Below, piece after piece: positions 7,754-15,786 of a stretch of DNA of 43,555 nt (the stretch's first letter is position 1; every line of letters starts with the position of its first letter). The notes beneath the pieces were generated by a model, which was not told the origin of the DNA, searched no databases, and was given only the letters and a program-made list of their open reading frames with translations. Origin of the DNA: Phycisphaerales bacterium (GTDB taxonomy: Bacteria > Planctomycetota > Phycisphaerae > Phycisphaerales > UBA1924); the NCBI GenBank assembly GCA_020853815.1, contig JADYYE010000040.1, forward strand, positions 1 to 43,555. Reading direction: 5' to 3'. The position numbers and the translations under genes were made by a program.

Positions 7754-8350
7754 ATGCCATCAGCAGCTTCGGTCACATACCAGCGGACCCGCGAGATGAC
7801 GATCGACGAGCTCCTGCTCGAGAATCGGATCGTCTTCCTGATCGGGGAGATCAACCAGGGCTCCGCCGCCCGCGTCATGATGCAGATGCTGTACCTCGAG
7901 AACCAGAAGCGGGGCCAGGACATCAACTTCTACATCAACTCGCCGGGCGGCGCGGTCGACGACACGCTCGCCCTGTACGACACCATGCGATTCCTGTCCT
8001 CGCCCGTGTCAACGTACTGCCTTGGTCGCGCCTATTCGGGCGCGGCCGTGCTCCTCACCGCCGGGGCCAAGGGCAAGCGGTACATCCTGCCCCACGCGAA
8101 GGTGATGATCCACCAGCCGTACGGCGGGGTGACGGGTCAGGCGGAGGACATTCGAATCCAGGCGGAGCAGATCATCAAGGCCAAGGCGGAGTTGAATCGA
8201 ATCATCTCCAGCCACACCGGTCAGTCGATCGACAACATCCACCGCGACAGCGAGCGCGACAAGTACTTCAGCGCGGAGGAGGCGGTGCGCTACGGGCTGG
8301 TGGACGAGGTGCTCGTCGAGCCGCCCAAGGCCGCCTCGGGCATCCGCTGA
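7754..8350 (+). CDS. clpP: ATP-dependent Clp protease proteolytic subunit (first paralogue)
   Basis: A 198-residue ClpP. The catalytic triad by alignment is Ser95 in GRAYSGA, His120 in VMIHQP and Asp169 in SERDKYFS. The nucleophile motif is unusual: Tyr-Ser-Gly-Ala replaces the common Ala-Ser-Met-Gly. The handle and head regions (FYINSPGGAV, EEAVRYGLVDEVL) are standard. ClpP forms a two-ring, 14-mer peptidase chamber fed by a Clp ATPase. The start ATG has AGGA 8 nt upstream. Sixty-nine bp separate it from a second, divergent clpP, so the two probably form one operon and perhaps a mixed tetradecamer. No clpX or clpA lies in the window. Confidence 0.95.
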   Translation: MPSAASVTYQRTREMTIDELLLENRIVFLIGEINQGSAARVMMQMLYLENQKRGQDINFYINSPGGAVDDTLALYDTMRFLSSPVSTYCLGRAYSGAAVLLTAGAKGKRYILPHAKVMIHQPYGGVTGQAEDIRIQAEQIIKAKAELNRIISSHTGQSIDNIHRDSERDKYFSAEEAVRYGLVDEVLVEPPKAASGIR

Positions 8351-8419
8351 TCGCGCGTCATTGATCCCCGCCCTTTCCGGGCCGTCGCCGCGTCGCGTCG
8401 AGCCCGTCTGGAGAAAGCC

Positions 8420-9046
8420 ATGTCCGGATATCTGGTCCCGATCGTCATCGAGAAGTCAGCGCGCGGCGAACGTTCGTACGACATCTATTCGCGCCTGCTG
8501 AAGGACCGCATCATCTTCCTGGGGAGCCCCGTCACGGACGAAGTGGCCAGCCTCATCATCGCGCAGCTCCTGTTCCTCGCCAACGAGGACGCCAAGGCCG
8601 ACATCCACATGTACATCAACTCGCCCGGCGGGAGCGTGACCGCGGGGCTGGGGATGCTCGACACGATGCAGCACGTTCCCTGCAACGTGTGTACGTACAT
8701 CATCGGGCAGGCCGCCAGCATGGGCTCGGTGCTCGCGGCGGCGGGCACCAAGGGCAAGCGTTTCACGCTGCCCAACGCGCGCAACCTGATGCACCAGCCG
8801 CTGCTCTCGGGCGTGATGGAGGGCCAGGCGACCGACATCGAGATCGAGGCGCGCGAGATGCTGCGCCTGCGCGACCGCCTCTATCGGATCTACGCCGAGG
8901 CGACGGGCCAGACGGTCGACCGCATCGCCAAGGACTGCGACCGCAACAAGTGGCTGGATGACCAGGAGATGCTGGACTACGGCCTGGTGGACGCGGTCCT
9001 GAAGAAGATGCCGGTCATGCCACGCCGCCACGGCGAGAGCGAATAA
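8420..9046 (+). CDS. clpP: ATP-dependent Clp protease proteolytic subunit (second paralogue)
   Basis: A 208-residue ClpP with a longer N-terminus than its neighbour. Ser100 sits in the canonical GQAASMG and His125 in NLMHQP. In the third triad position the sequence reads [10 protein letters not shown], and alignment to the usual ERDTERDRFLS puts Asn176 where the catalytic Asp normally lies. A Ser-His-Asn triad is known from Listeria ClpP1, which relies on its partner ClpP2. That parallels this tandem pair, whose first member keeps Asp. GGAG about 8 nt before the ATG marks the start. A rho-independent terminator closes the operon. Confidence 0.95.
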   Translation: MSGYLVPIVIEKSARGERSYDIYSRLLKDRIIFLGSPVTDEVASLIIAQLLFLANEDAKADIHMYINSPGGSVTAGLGMLDTMQHVPCNVCTYIIGQAASMGSVLAAAGTKGKRFTLPNARNLMHQPLLSGVMEGQATDIEIEAREMLRLRDRLYRIYAEATGQTVDRIAKDCDRNKWLDDQEMLDYGLVDAVLKKMPVMPRRHGESE

Positions 9047-9074
9047 GCACGGCGGTCGGCGCCAACGCGGAATG

Positions 9075-9104
9075 AAAACGGACCCGAACTCGGGTCCGTT
9101 TTTT
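9075..9104 (+). terminator. Rho-independent terminator after clpP pair
   Basis: ACGGACCCGA and its complement TCGGGTCCGT form a tight stem, followed by TTTTTT. It lies about 30 nt after the second clpP stop. It is the clearest intrinsic terminator in the window. Confidence 0.92.
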
Positions 9105-9132
9105 CAGGTTCATCCGGTATTTCCGGGGGACT

Positions 9133-9462
9133 TCAGGCCGGAGGCCTGACCGTTCGTAGGCGGGGTGTGGAGCGAGGAGTCTTCGACGAGCGACACCCCC
9201 GACAGATCGACCCCATGACCGTGCAGCCTGAAGGGCTGCTCGTGGCATGAGAAGCGCCGAGCACGTCCGCACCCGGCACGTACCGGAAGAACCTTCTCTA
9301 TTTCGGTTGCCCTTACGAATTGCGATTCACCGTGTCACGTTGGATCCCGTCGGTCGGCACGAGCACCCCTCCGGGGTGCGGTGGTAATGGGCGTGCAGTC
9401 CGGGGGTTTCGCTCGCAGACTCGCTCAACCCCCGGCTACAGGCGACCAGCCCTTCGGGCTGG
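9133..9462. repeat. Palindrome cluster in clpP-pfk spacer
   Basis: The 547-bp gene-free stretch 9047-9593 holds five separate hairpins: TCAGGCC-GGA-GGCCTGA (9133-9149), GCAGCC-TGAAG-GGCTGC (9224-9240), GCACCCC-TCC-GGGGTGC (9363-9379), a 9-bp stem with an 18-nt loop (9400-9435), and CCAGCCC-TTC-GGGCTGG (9446-9462). They separate two convergent genes, so some may act as bidirectional terminators. There is no coding signal. Confidence 0.75.
9400..9435 (-). repeat. Constant-loop hairpin element, copy 1
   Basis: Read on the minus strand: stem CCGGGGGTT, 18-nt loop GAGCGAGTCTGCGAGCGA, stem AACCCCCGG. The loop is nearly identical to the one at 21515-21532 while the stem sequence differs. Confidence 0.75.
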
Positions 9463-9507
9463 AGGAGCGGATTTCAACAGGGCAGGCTCATCGCTCACCA
9501 ATCCCGC

Positions 9508-9549
9508 CTCACGACTCACGACTCACGACTCACGACTCACGACTCACGG
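9508..9549 (+). repeat. Heptamer tandem array CTCACGA
   Basis: Five perfect CTCACGA units and a sixth ending in GG, head to tail. Intergenic, about 45-85 bp beyond the phosphofructokinase stop. Confidence 0.9.
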
Positions 9550-9557
9550 GGTATTCT

Positions 9558-9586
9558 CTTCGCGACTTCGTGACTTCGTGACTTCT
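9558..9586 (+). repeat. Octamer array GACTTCGT next to pfk stop
   Basis: Two full GACTTCGT units plus degenerate flanking units, ending 7 bp before the phosphofructokinase stop codon. A related octamer array sits in the same position after the gene at 25541. Confidence 0.7.
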
Positions 9587-9593
9587 GCTCCGC

Positions 9594-10820
9594 TCAAATC
9601 CTCTCCATCACCGGGAGCTCGCCGACGAGCGGGCGGAGGTAGTCGAGGTAGGCCTTCGACACGTCGCAATGCCCATCGAAAAAGTGCTGCGGCATGTGGC
9701 GCGTCTTGGCCGCCACATCGGAGAGCTTGATGAGGTTGAACTCGGGCTTGTAGAGCCTGCCCTTGGCGCGGGTGATGGCGATCGAGCCGCTCATCTGGCC
9801 ACGGGCGGCGTGCTTCACGGCCATCTTGCCCGCGATCCGCGCTTCCTTCGAATCGATCGGCGACGGGTCGGGCCAGCAGCGCTGCAGGTATCCGAACGTG
9901 TCGGCCCGCACGCGGAGCTTCGAGCCGGTGAGTTTCAGGTTGTTCTTGACGTGGTCCGCCAGCGCATCTCCCAGCGCGCCCACGCCCGACAGCTGCACGT
10001 TCCCGTGCGAGTCCTTCTCCAGGAACTTCAGCAGCGTCGCGACGATCGGCTCGCCGTTGGCGTCCTGGATGCCCTCGCTCACCGCGACCTGGCAGCGCCC
10101 GAGCTTGGTGTAGACACGCTCAACGTCTTGCAGAAAGCGCGTCGAATCGAACGGGATCTCCGGGCAATAGATCAGGTGCGGCCCGTTGTTCTGCGTCCCC
10201 TTGCCGGTTCCCCGCGCCAGCGCCGACGCGGCGGTCAGGAAGCCCGCGTGCCGCCCCATCACCACGTTGATCTTCACGCCGGGCAGGCTCGCGTTGTCCA
10301 TGGAGTCGGACATGAAGGCCAGGGCCTGGAAGCGTGCCGCCGACGGGAAGCCGGGCGTGTGGTCGCTGCCCATGAGATCGTTGTCGATGGTCTTGGGAAC
10401 ATGGAAGCAGCGGAGTTCATAGCCCGAGCCGGCGGCGAGTTCGCTGACGATGCGGCAGGTGTCCGACGAATCGTTCCCGCCGATGTAGAAGAAATAGCGG
10501 GCGTTGACCAGCTTGCACCGCTCGAGGATCCGCGCGCAATACTCGGCGTCGGGCTTGTCTCGTGAGGAGCCCAGGGCGGCGCTGGGCGTGATCGCGACGC
10601 GCTGCAGCTTGGCGGCGGGGTACCTGGTGAGATCGACGAGCTCGCCCTTCACCAGCCCGTTGACGCCGTGACGCATGCCGTACACGCGCTGCACGATGCC
10701 TCGCTTCACCAGGCTCGCGCGCAATTCCTCCACCACTCCCACCAGGCTCTGGTTGATGACCGCCGTCGGCCCGCCGGACTGACCGATCAGCGCCGTCCCC
10801 TTGCTGAGTTTCTCCGCCAT
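9594..10820 (-). CDS. pfp: 6-phosphofructokinase, probably pyrophosphate-dependent
   Basis: A 408-residue phosphofructokinase that phosphorylates fructose 6-phosphate. Motifs in order are GQSGGPTAVIN (phosphate-binding loop, residues 13-23), GGNDS (114-118), PKTIDND (142-148) and MGRHAGFLTAASALA (about 184-198). The Asp after GGN and the Lys of PKTIDND are the residues that distinguish PPi-using enzymes from ATP-using ones, where the loop is usually GGDGS. Asn in place of the first Asp is a minor oddity. I start at the ATG at 10820 (MAEKLSKG), preceded by GGAAGGAA; the longer frame adds 21 Arg-rich residues. It is convergent with the clpP operon. PPi use is inferred from motif residues. Confidence 0.9.
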   Translation of the reverse strand: MAEKLSKGTALIGQSGGPTAVINQSLVGVVEELRASLVKRGIVQRVYGMRHGVNGLVKGELVDLTRYPAAKLQRVAITPSAALGSSRDKPDAEYCARILERCKLVNARYFFYIGGNDSSDTCRIVSELAAGSGYELRCFHVPKTIDNDLMGSDHTPGFPSAARFQALAFMSDSMDNASLPGVKINVVMGRHAGFLTAASALARGTGKGTQNNGPHLIYCPEIPFDSTRFLQDVERVYTKLGRCQVAVSEGIQDANGEPIVATLLKFLEKDSHGNVQLSGVGALGDALADHVKNNLKLTGSKLRVRADTFGYLQRCWPDPSPIDSKEARIAGKMAVKHAARGQMSGSIAITRAKGRLYKPEFNLIKLSDVAAKTRHMPQHFFDGHCDVSKAYLDYLRPLVGELPVMERI

Positions 10821-11069
10821 GACTCGATTCCTTCCCGCGCACGCGGCCCGCGGCCGCGGCCGGCGTTTGAAATTAGGTTCCAAAGTTCAATCAGCCGCTC
10901 GGTCCCCCGATCGGCGCGGCGGCGAAACACCCGCCGCCCATTCCCCGAATCGTGCCAAGCGTAGCCACGCTCCACACACCCTCATCCGCTTTTCAGACCT
11001 CCGTGTCCGCGGCGTGGCTTTCCCGAATCCGGGCGTCCGGCCCCTGGCAAACCCACCGTGCGCTCTTGG

Positions 11070-11075
11070 TACACT
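11070..11075 (+). promoter_or_regulatory. TACACT -10 box 8 nt before amidohydrolase ATG
   Basis: TACACT, then CCGCCCCC, then ATG at 11084. This is nearly the same string as before the aquaporin gene. There is no ribosome-binding site, so a leaderless transcript is likely. Confidence 0.55.
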
Positions 11076-11083
11076 CCGCCCCC

Positions 11084-14000
11084 ATGTCAACCCTTCGAGT
11101 TTCGTCGCTCCTGGCGCTCACCCTCGCCGCGTTTGCTCCCTTCGCGCTCGCCCTCGAACGCCCGACCCAACCCGCGAGCCAGACCGGCACGCAAGTCGGC
11201 AAGGCCCAGCCGCCCGTTCAGCCCAGCGCCCGCCCGCTCAATCCACCCTTCAACGGCCCGCGCATCACGAGCCCCGCGGACCATGCCCTGGTCAACGCCA
11301 CGGTCTACCCCGCGCCGGGCGTCGTGCTCCGCTGGGCCACCATCGTTATCCGCGACGGTGTGGTGACGCAGCTGCTTCCCGCCGCGCCCGGACCGGACAA
11401 CCTTCCCAACACCGCCGACGACCTGCCCGTCCCCGCGCCCGCCGACTGCCGCGCCTGGGACTGCACCGATCTGCACGTCTATCCCGGTTTCATCGAGCCC
11501 TATTTCGAGGTCGAGCCCACCGCGACAACCAACCGCCAGGGCGCGCACTGGAACTCGCGCATCACGCCCGATGTCTCCGCCCAGAACATCACCGAGGACA
11601 ACGCCGCTTCGCTCCGGCGCCTGGGCTTTACCGCCGCGGGTCTCGTGCCCTCGCGCGGGCTGATCCGCGGCACAACCTCCGTCGTCTCCCTCGCCAAGCC
11701 CGCCGAAGACGCCAGCCTCGCCGTCTCGCCCGTTATCCGCGAGCGCGTCTTCCAGTCGCTCTCGTTCGATTTCGGTGGTTTCGGCGGCGGCGGCCCGCGC
11801 CAGAACCGCGAGGCGGGCGTGGAAACACGTTGGGGCGGCTATCCCAGTTCGCTGATGGGCGCGATCGCGCTGATCCGCCAGACTTTCATCGATGCCGATT
11901 GGCAGGCCGCGTCGCGGGCCGCGGGCGCGACGATCCCCGCCAACTCGATCGACGCGTTGAACGCGCCGTCGCGGCAGGGCGCGGCGCCGTTGCTCTTCTC
12001 GGTCAACGACGAGCTGGACACGCTGCGCGCGATCAAGCTCGCGCGCGAGTTCGATCGCCCGATCACGATCGTGGGCTCGGGGCTTGAGTTTCGGCGCCTG
12101 GGCGCGATCGCCGAGGCCGCTCGCCCCACGAGCGACAAGTCACCGGACGCGGGCAACGGCGTCTCGTTCATCATCCCTCTCTCGTTCCCCGGCGCGCCGG
12201 ACGTGTCGACGGTCAGCGCGACCGAGTCGGTTTCGCTGCGCGAGCTGATGAACTGGGAGCAGGGCCCGACGAATCCGCGCCGACTCGACGCCGCGAGACT
12301 GAACATCGCGCTCACCAGTTCCAAGACGCGTGATCGCAACTCGTTCCATCGCAATCTGTCGAAGGCGATCGCCTATGGCCTTCCCGCCGAGCGCGCCCAG
12401 GCGATGCTCACGACGATCCCCGCCGCGATGCTGGGCATCTCCGACACGCACGGCACGATCGGCGCGGGGAAATCCGCCGACCTCGTGATCGCCGACAACC
12501 CGCTCTTCACACCCGAGTTTCCCAAGCTCCCCGAGGAGAAGCCCGCCGAAACCAAGAAGGAAGGCGACAAGCCCGCCGACCCCAACGCAAAGCCTGATGC
12601 CAAGCCGGGCGACAAACCCGAAGAGGCCAAGCCGGAAGCCAAGCCTGCGGATGCACCGCAGGATGAAGCACCGGGTCGTCGCGGGCGCGGTCGTCGCGGT
12701 GGCGGCGGCGGGGCCGGCGGTTTTGCCGCGGGCGGCGGAGGCGGCAACGGTCCGGGCGACTCCAAGTCGAAGCGCGGCGTCATCCGCGAGGTCTGGGTCG
12801 GCGGCCAGCGTCACGAGCTTTCCGCGCGCCCCGTCTCGCTCGAAGGCTACTGGAGCGTCACGGTCAACCCCGCCGGGCGCGAGTTGGAACGTGCCCTCCT
12901 GATTGACAAGGACAACGGAATTACGATCAAGCGCGGCGAGAAGACCGTCCGCGCCGCCAAGTCGAACTTCGACAACTCGCTCATCTCGTTCACCTTCGAC
13001 CACGGCGCCGTCGATTTCCCGGAGGAGAACGATGTTCATCCGGGCTTCTTCACCGTTTCCGGCGTGGTTGAGAACGATGCGAACGGGAAGCCTGCCGTGA
13101 TGACGGGCGAGATCCTGTCGCCGGGCGGCGATCGCATCAGCTTCTCCGCGACGCGACGACCCGCGTCGCCCATGCTGGGCTCGTGGCGCCTCACGGAGGC
13201 CGACGGTGCGCCGCGCGGCGCCGAGGACGCCGACTCGCTCGTGCTGGACCTGACCGAATCGGCCGGGAAGACCGCGCTCAAGCTCACGTTCACCAAGCCG
13301 GCGAAGGATGGGCCCGCGAAGGACGCCGGCGAGAAGACCACCACCGTCATCAACGCCGACGACGTCAAGATCGAGAACGACAAGCTCACCTTCACCCACG
13401 ACCTCAAGCCCATCGGGGGCGAGGGCAAGTCGACCGACGTGATCACGCTCAGCAACGACACGCTCGTCGGCGAATCTACGCTCGCCGATGGCTCCAAGCA
13501 CACCTACAAGGCCGCCCGCGTTCCTGCGAAGCAGCCCGCGGCGCCGCGGAATCCCGCCGATCCTTCCGGCGCGTACCTCATGGTCTCGGTCGACGACAAA
13601 CCCGAATCGCTGAAGAAGGACGACACGACGTTCATCGTCGTCGGCAAGGACAGCGTCAAGCTGCACGGCAAGGGCGACAAGGACTACGCCTCCACCAACG
13701 CGAACGTCGCCGCCGATCGCGTCTCGTACAGCGTCGATATGTCGCAGGCGGGCGGCACGGGAACGGTGAAAGTCACCGCGATCCGTTACTCCACGCTTCT
13801 CATCGGCTCCATGACGACCCCCGATGGCTCGCTCCACACCTTCAAGGCGGTGCGCGTCGGCGACTCCGATGCGATCCCGAAGTTCGAAGAGATCGACCGC
13901 GGTCAGTGTTTCGCCGCCGCCGTGCCCGAGCTTTTGCCAACGCCGTTCGGCGCGTACGGCTATCTCCCGCAGGATCAGCCCGGCCATGAGAACCTCATCC

Positions 14001-15628
14001 TGAGGAACGCGACCGTCTGGACCGGAGATAAGAACGGCGTGATGCAGAACGCCGCCGTCTGGATCAAGGATGGCAAGATCCACTGGATCGGACCCGCCGC
14101 GACGCTCGACGCGGGCGGCTCGGCCCTCGCCGATCTCGACGCGGCTCGCGTCGTTGACGCGACCGGGCTCCACATCACGCCCGGCATCGTCGATTGCCAC
14201 TCGCACACCGGCATCTCGCGCGGCGTGAACGAGGGCGGACAGGCCGTCACCGCCGAGGTTCGCATCCAAGACGTCACAGACCCCGACTCCATCTCGTGGT
14301 ATCGCCAACTCGCCGGCGGCGTGACGGCGGTCAACAACCTGCACGGCTCGGCCAACCCGATCGGCGGGCAGAACTGCGTCAACAAGAACCGCTGGGGCGC
14401 CGCCCACCCCGACGACCTCCACTTCGCGGGACGCGAGTCCTACTCCGACGCCAACCCATTCGCGCCGACCGGCCTGCCCGACGCTGCCTCGACACGAGAC
14501 GACAAGCTTGTTCTCGCGGACAACAAGGTCATCTCCGGCATCAAGTTTGCGCTCGGCGAGAACGTCACGCAGGCCAACGGCTCGGGGCAGCGCTCACGCT
14601 ATCCCGTTTCGCGCATGGGCGTCGAGGGCCTTCTCCGCGATCGCTTCACGGCCGCCCGTGACTATCTCCAGGAATGGAAGGCCTACGCCGACAAGGTCTC
14701 GCCGCTGCTCCGCCTGCGCCTGGCGCCCGACGAACTGCGCCGGCGCGTCGGCGAGATCGCCCCGCCTCACCGCGACCTGGAGCTGGAAGCGGTCGCGCAG
14801 CTCATCGAGCATCGTCGTCTCATCCACTGCCACTCCTATCGCCAGGACGAGATTCTGATGCTCGCTCGCCTGACGCGCGATTTCGGCTTCACGCTCGGCA
14901 CCTGGCAGCACAACCTCGAGGGCTACAAGGTCGCCGACGCCGTCAAGCAGTCCTCGCGCGGCGCCAGCGTCTTCTCCGATTGGTGGGCCTACAAGGTCGA
15001 GGTGCAGGACGCGATCCCCTACGCGGGCGCGATCCTGCACGATGTCGGCGCGACGGTCTCCTTCAACTCCGATTCCGACGAACTCGCCCGACGCCTCAAC
15101 ACCGACGCCGCCAAGGCGATCCGCTACTCCAACGCCCTGCCTCCCGAGGAAGCCCTGAAGTTCGTCACGACCAACCCGGCGTATCAGCTCGCGATCGATG
15201 ATCGCGTGGGCACGATCGCGGTGGGCAAGGACGCCGACCTCGCCGTGTGGTCGGGCAATCCGCTCTCGACCGGCACGCGCGCCGTGCGCACCTTCGTCGA
15301 CGGCAAGGAACTCTTCTCGCTGGAGCGCGACGCCAAGCTCCGCGCCCACAACGCCGCCGCCCGCGAGCGCATCATCCAGAACATCATCAAACTCGGCGAA
15401 GAGGCGGGCTCCACCGCCGCCGCCGATGACTTCTTCTTCGCGGGCTCGGGGGCCGGCGCCGGAACCGGTGTCGCCACAGACACCAGCACCCCCGGCGCCG
15501 ACTCACGCGGCATGCTCTCCAACTACCTCCTCGACCTCGCACGCCAGGGCATCGATCCCACCCAGTCCAAACCCCTCGACTGCGGCTGCGGCCTGACCGC
15601 CGACCTCGAATACCTCCCCCGTCCGTGA
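11084..15628 (+). CDS. Secreted double amidohydrolase with central beta-domain repeats
   Basis: A 1514-residue protein with a signal peptide (MSTLRVSSLLALTLAAFAPFALA). Residues about 40-475 resemble an amidohydrolase fold, but the metal-binding HxH is missing; that strand reads HVYPGFIEPYFEVE. It ends in the family's 'GTIGAGKSADLVIADNPLF' strand. Next come a Lys/Glu/Pro linker, an Arg/Gly-rich stretch, and three related domains of about 100 residues (beginning near GYWSVTVNP, GSWRLTEAD and GAYLMVSVD). The second amidohydrolase domain, from about residue 970, keeps H1039-S-H1041, later His residues (LIHCHSY, TWQHNLEG) and the terminal Asp region SFNSDSDE. It is therefore the likely active half, a cyclic-amidase or imidazolonepropionase-like enzyme. 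The start is set by the leaderless box; the frame upstream lacks a signal peptide. The substrate is unknown. Confidence 0.85.
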   Translation: MSTLRVSSLLALTLAAFAPFALALERPTQPASQTGTQVGKAQPPVQPSARPLNPPFNGPRITSPADHALVNATVYPAPGVVLRWATIVIRDGVVTQLLPAAPGPDNLPNTADDLPVPAPADCRAWDCTDLHVYPGFIEPYFEVEPTATTNRQGAHWNSRITPDVSAQNITEDNAASLRRLGFTAAGLVPSRGLIRGTTSVVSLAKPAEDASLAVSPVIRERVFQSLSFDFGGFGGGGPRQNREAGVETRWGGYPSSLMGAIALIRQTFIDADWQAASRAAGATIPANSIDALNAPSRQGAAPLLFSVNDELDTLRAIKLAREFDRPITIVGSGLEFRRLGAIAEAARPTSDKSPDAGNGVSFIIPLSFPGAPDVSTVSATESVSLRELMNWEQGPTNPRRLDAARLNIALTSSKTRDRNSFHRNLSKAIAYGLPAERAQAMLTTIPAAMLGISDTHGTIGAGKSADLVIADNPLFTPEFPKLPEEKPAETKKEGDKPADPNAKPDAKPGDKPEEAKPEAKPADAPQDEAPGRRGRGRRGGGGGAGGFAAGGGGGNGPGDSKSKRGVIREVWVGGQRHELSARPVSLEGYWSVTVNPAGRELERALLIDKDNGITIKRGEKTVRAAKSNFDNSLISFTFDHGAVDFPEENDVHPGFFTVSGVVENDANGKPAVMTGEILSPGGDRISFSATRRPASPMLGSWRLTEADGAPRGAEDADSLVLDLTESAGKTALKLTFTKPAKDGPAKDAGEKTTTVINADDVKIENDKLTFTHDLKPIGGEGKSTDVITLSNDTLVGESTLADGSKHTYKAARVPAKQPAAPRNPADPSGAYLMVSVDDKPESLKKDDTTFIVVGKDSVKLHGKGDKDYASTNANVAADRVSYSVDMSQAGGTGTVKVTAIRYSTLLIGSMTTPDGSLHTFKAVRVGDSDAIPKFEEIDRGQCFAAAVPELLPTPFGAYGYLPQDQPGHENLILRNATVWTGDKNGVMQNAAVWIKDGKIHWIGPAATLDAGGSALADLDAARVVDATGLHITPGIVDCHSHTGISRGVNEGGQAVTAEVRIQDVTDPDSISWYRQLAGGVTAVNNLHGSANPIGGQNCVNKNRWGAAHPDDLHFAGRESYSDANPFAPTGLPDAASTRDDKLVLADNKVISGIKFALGENVTQANGSGQRSRYPVSRMGVEGLLRDRFTAARDYLQEWKAYADKVSPLLRLRLAPDELRRRVGEIAPPHRDLELEAVAQLIEHRRLIHCHSYRQDEILMLARLTRDFGFTLGTWQHNLEGYKVADAVKQSSRGASVFSDWWAYKVEVQDAIPYAGAILHDVGATVSFNSDSDELARRLNTDAAKAIRYSNALPPEEALKFVTTNPAYQLAIDDRVGTIAVGKDADLAVWSGNPLSTGTRAVRTFVDGKELFSLERDAKLRAHNAAARERIIQNIIKLGEEAGSTAAADDFFFAGSGAGAGTGVATDTSTPGADSRGMLSNYLLDLARQGIDPTQSKPLDCGCGLTADLEYLPRP

Positions 15629-15655
15629 ACTTCTCGCCGCCTCTTCGCGCTCCCG

Positions 15656-15683
15656 AGTGCCCAGTGCCTAGTGCCCAGTGCCT
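15656..15683 (+). repeat. Heptamer tandem array AGTGCC[CT] x4
   Basis: Four 7-bp units, 28 bp after the upstream stop codon. The same heptamer forms the array at 22691-22723 and, reversed, the first unit at 4602. Confidence 0.88.
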
Positions 15684-15733
15684 CTCCTCTTCACTCCGCC
15701 TCTTCGCCTCTTCTCTCCCCCCCCGTGCCACTT

Positions 15734-15764
15734 CTCTGCGTTCTCTGCGACCTCTGCGTTGAAC
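15734..15764 (-). repeat. AACGCAGAGG-family intergenic repeat
   Basis: On the minus strand it reads GTTCAACGCAGAGG, then TCGCAGAG, then AACGCAGAG: three 9-10-bp units, the most regular member of the family in this window. Confidence 0.8.
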
Positions 15765-15786
15765 TGTCCCGTCCCCGAGAGCCATC

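Noticed and set aside
9508..9549. Assembly artefact explaining the heptamer arrays
   Set aside because: Four arrays with different or reversed units, all in spacers, are unlikely to be artefacts, although copy numbers could be mis-assembled.
10952..11083. Upstream extension of the double amidohydrolase gene
   Set aside because: The extension lacks a signal peptide and includes the promoter box; the ATG at 11084 begins a clean signal sequence.
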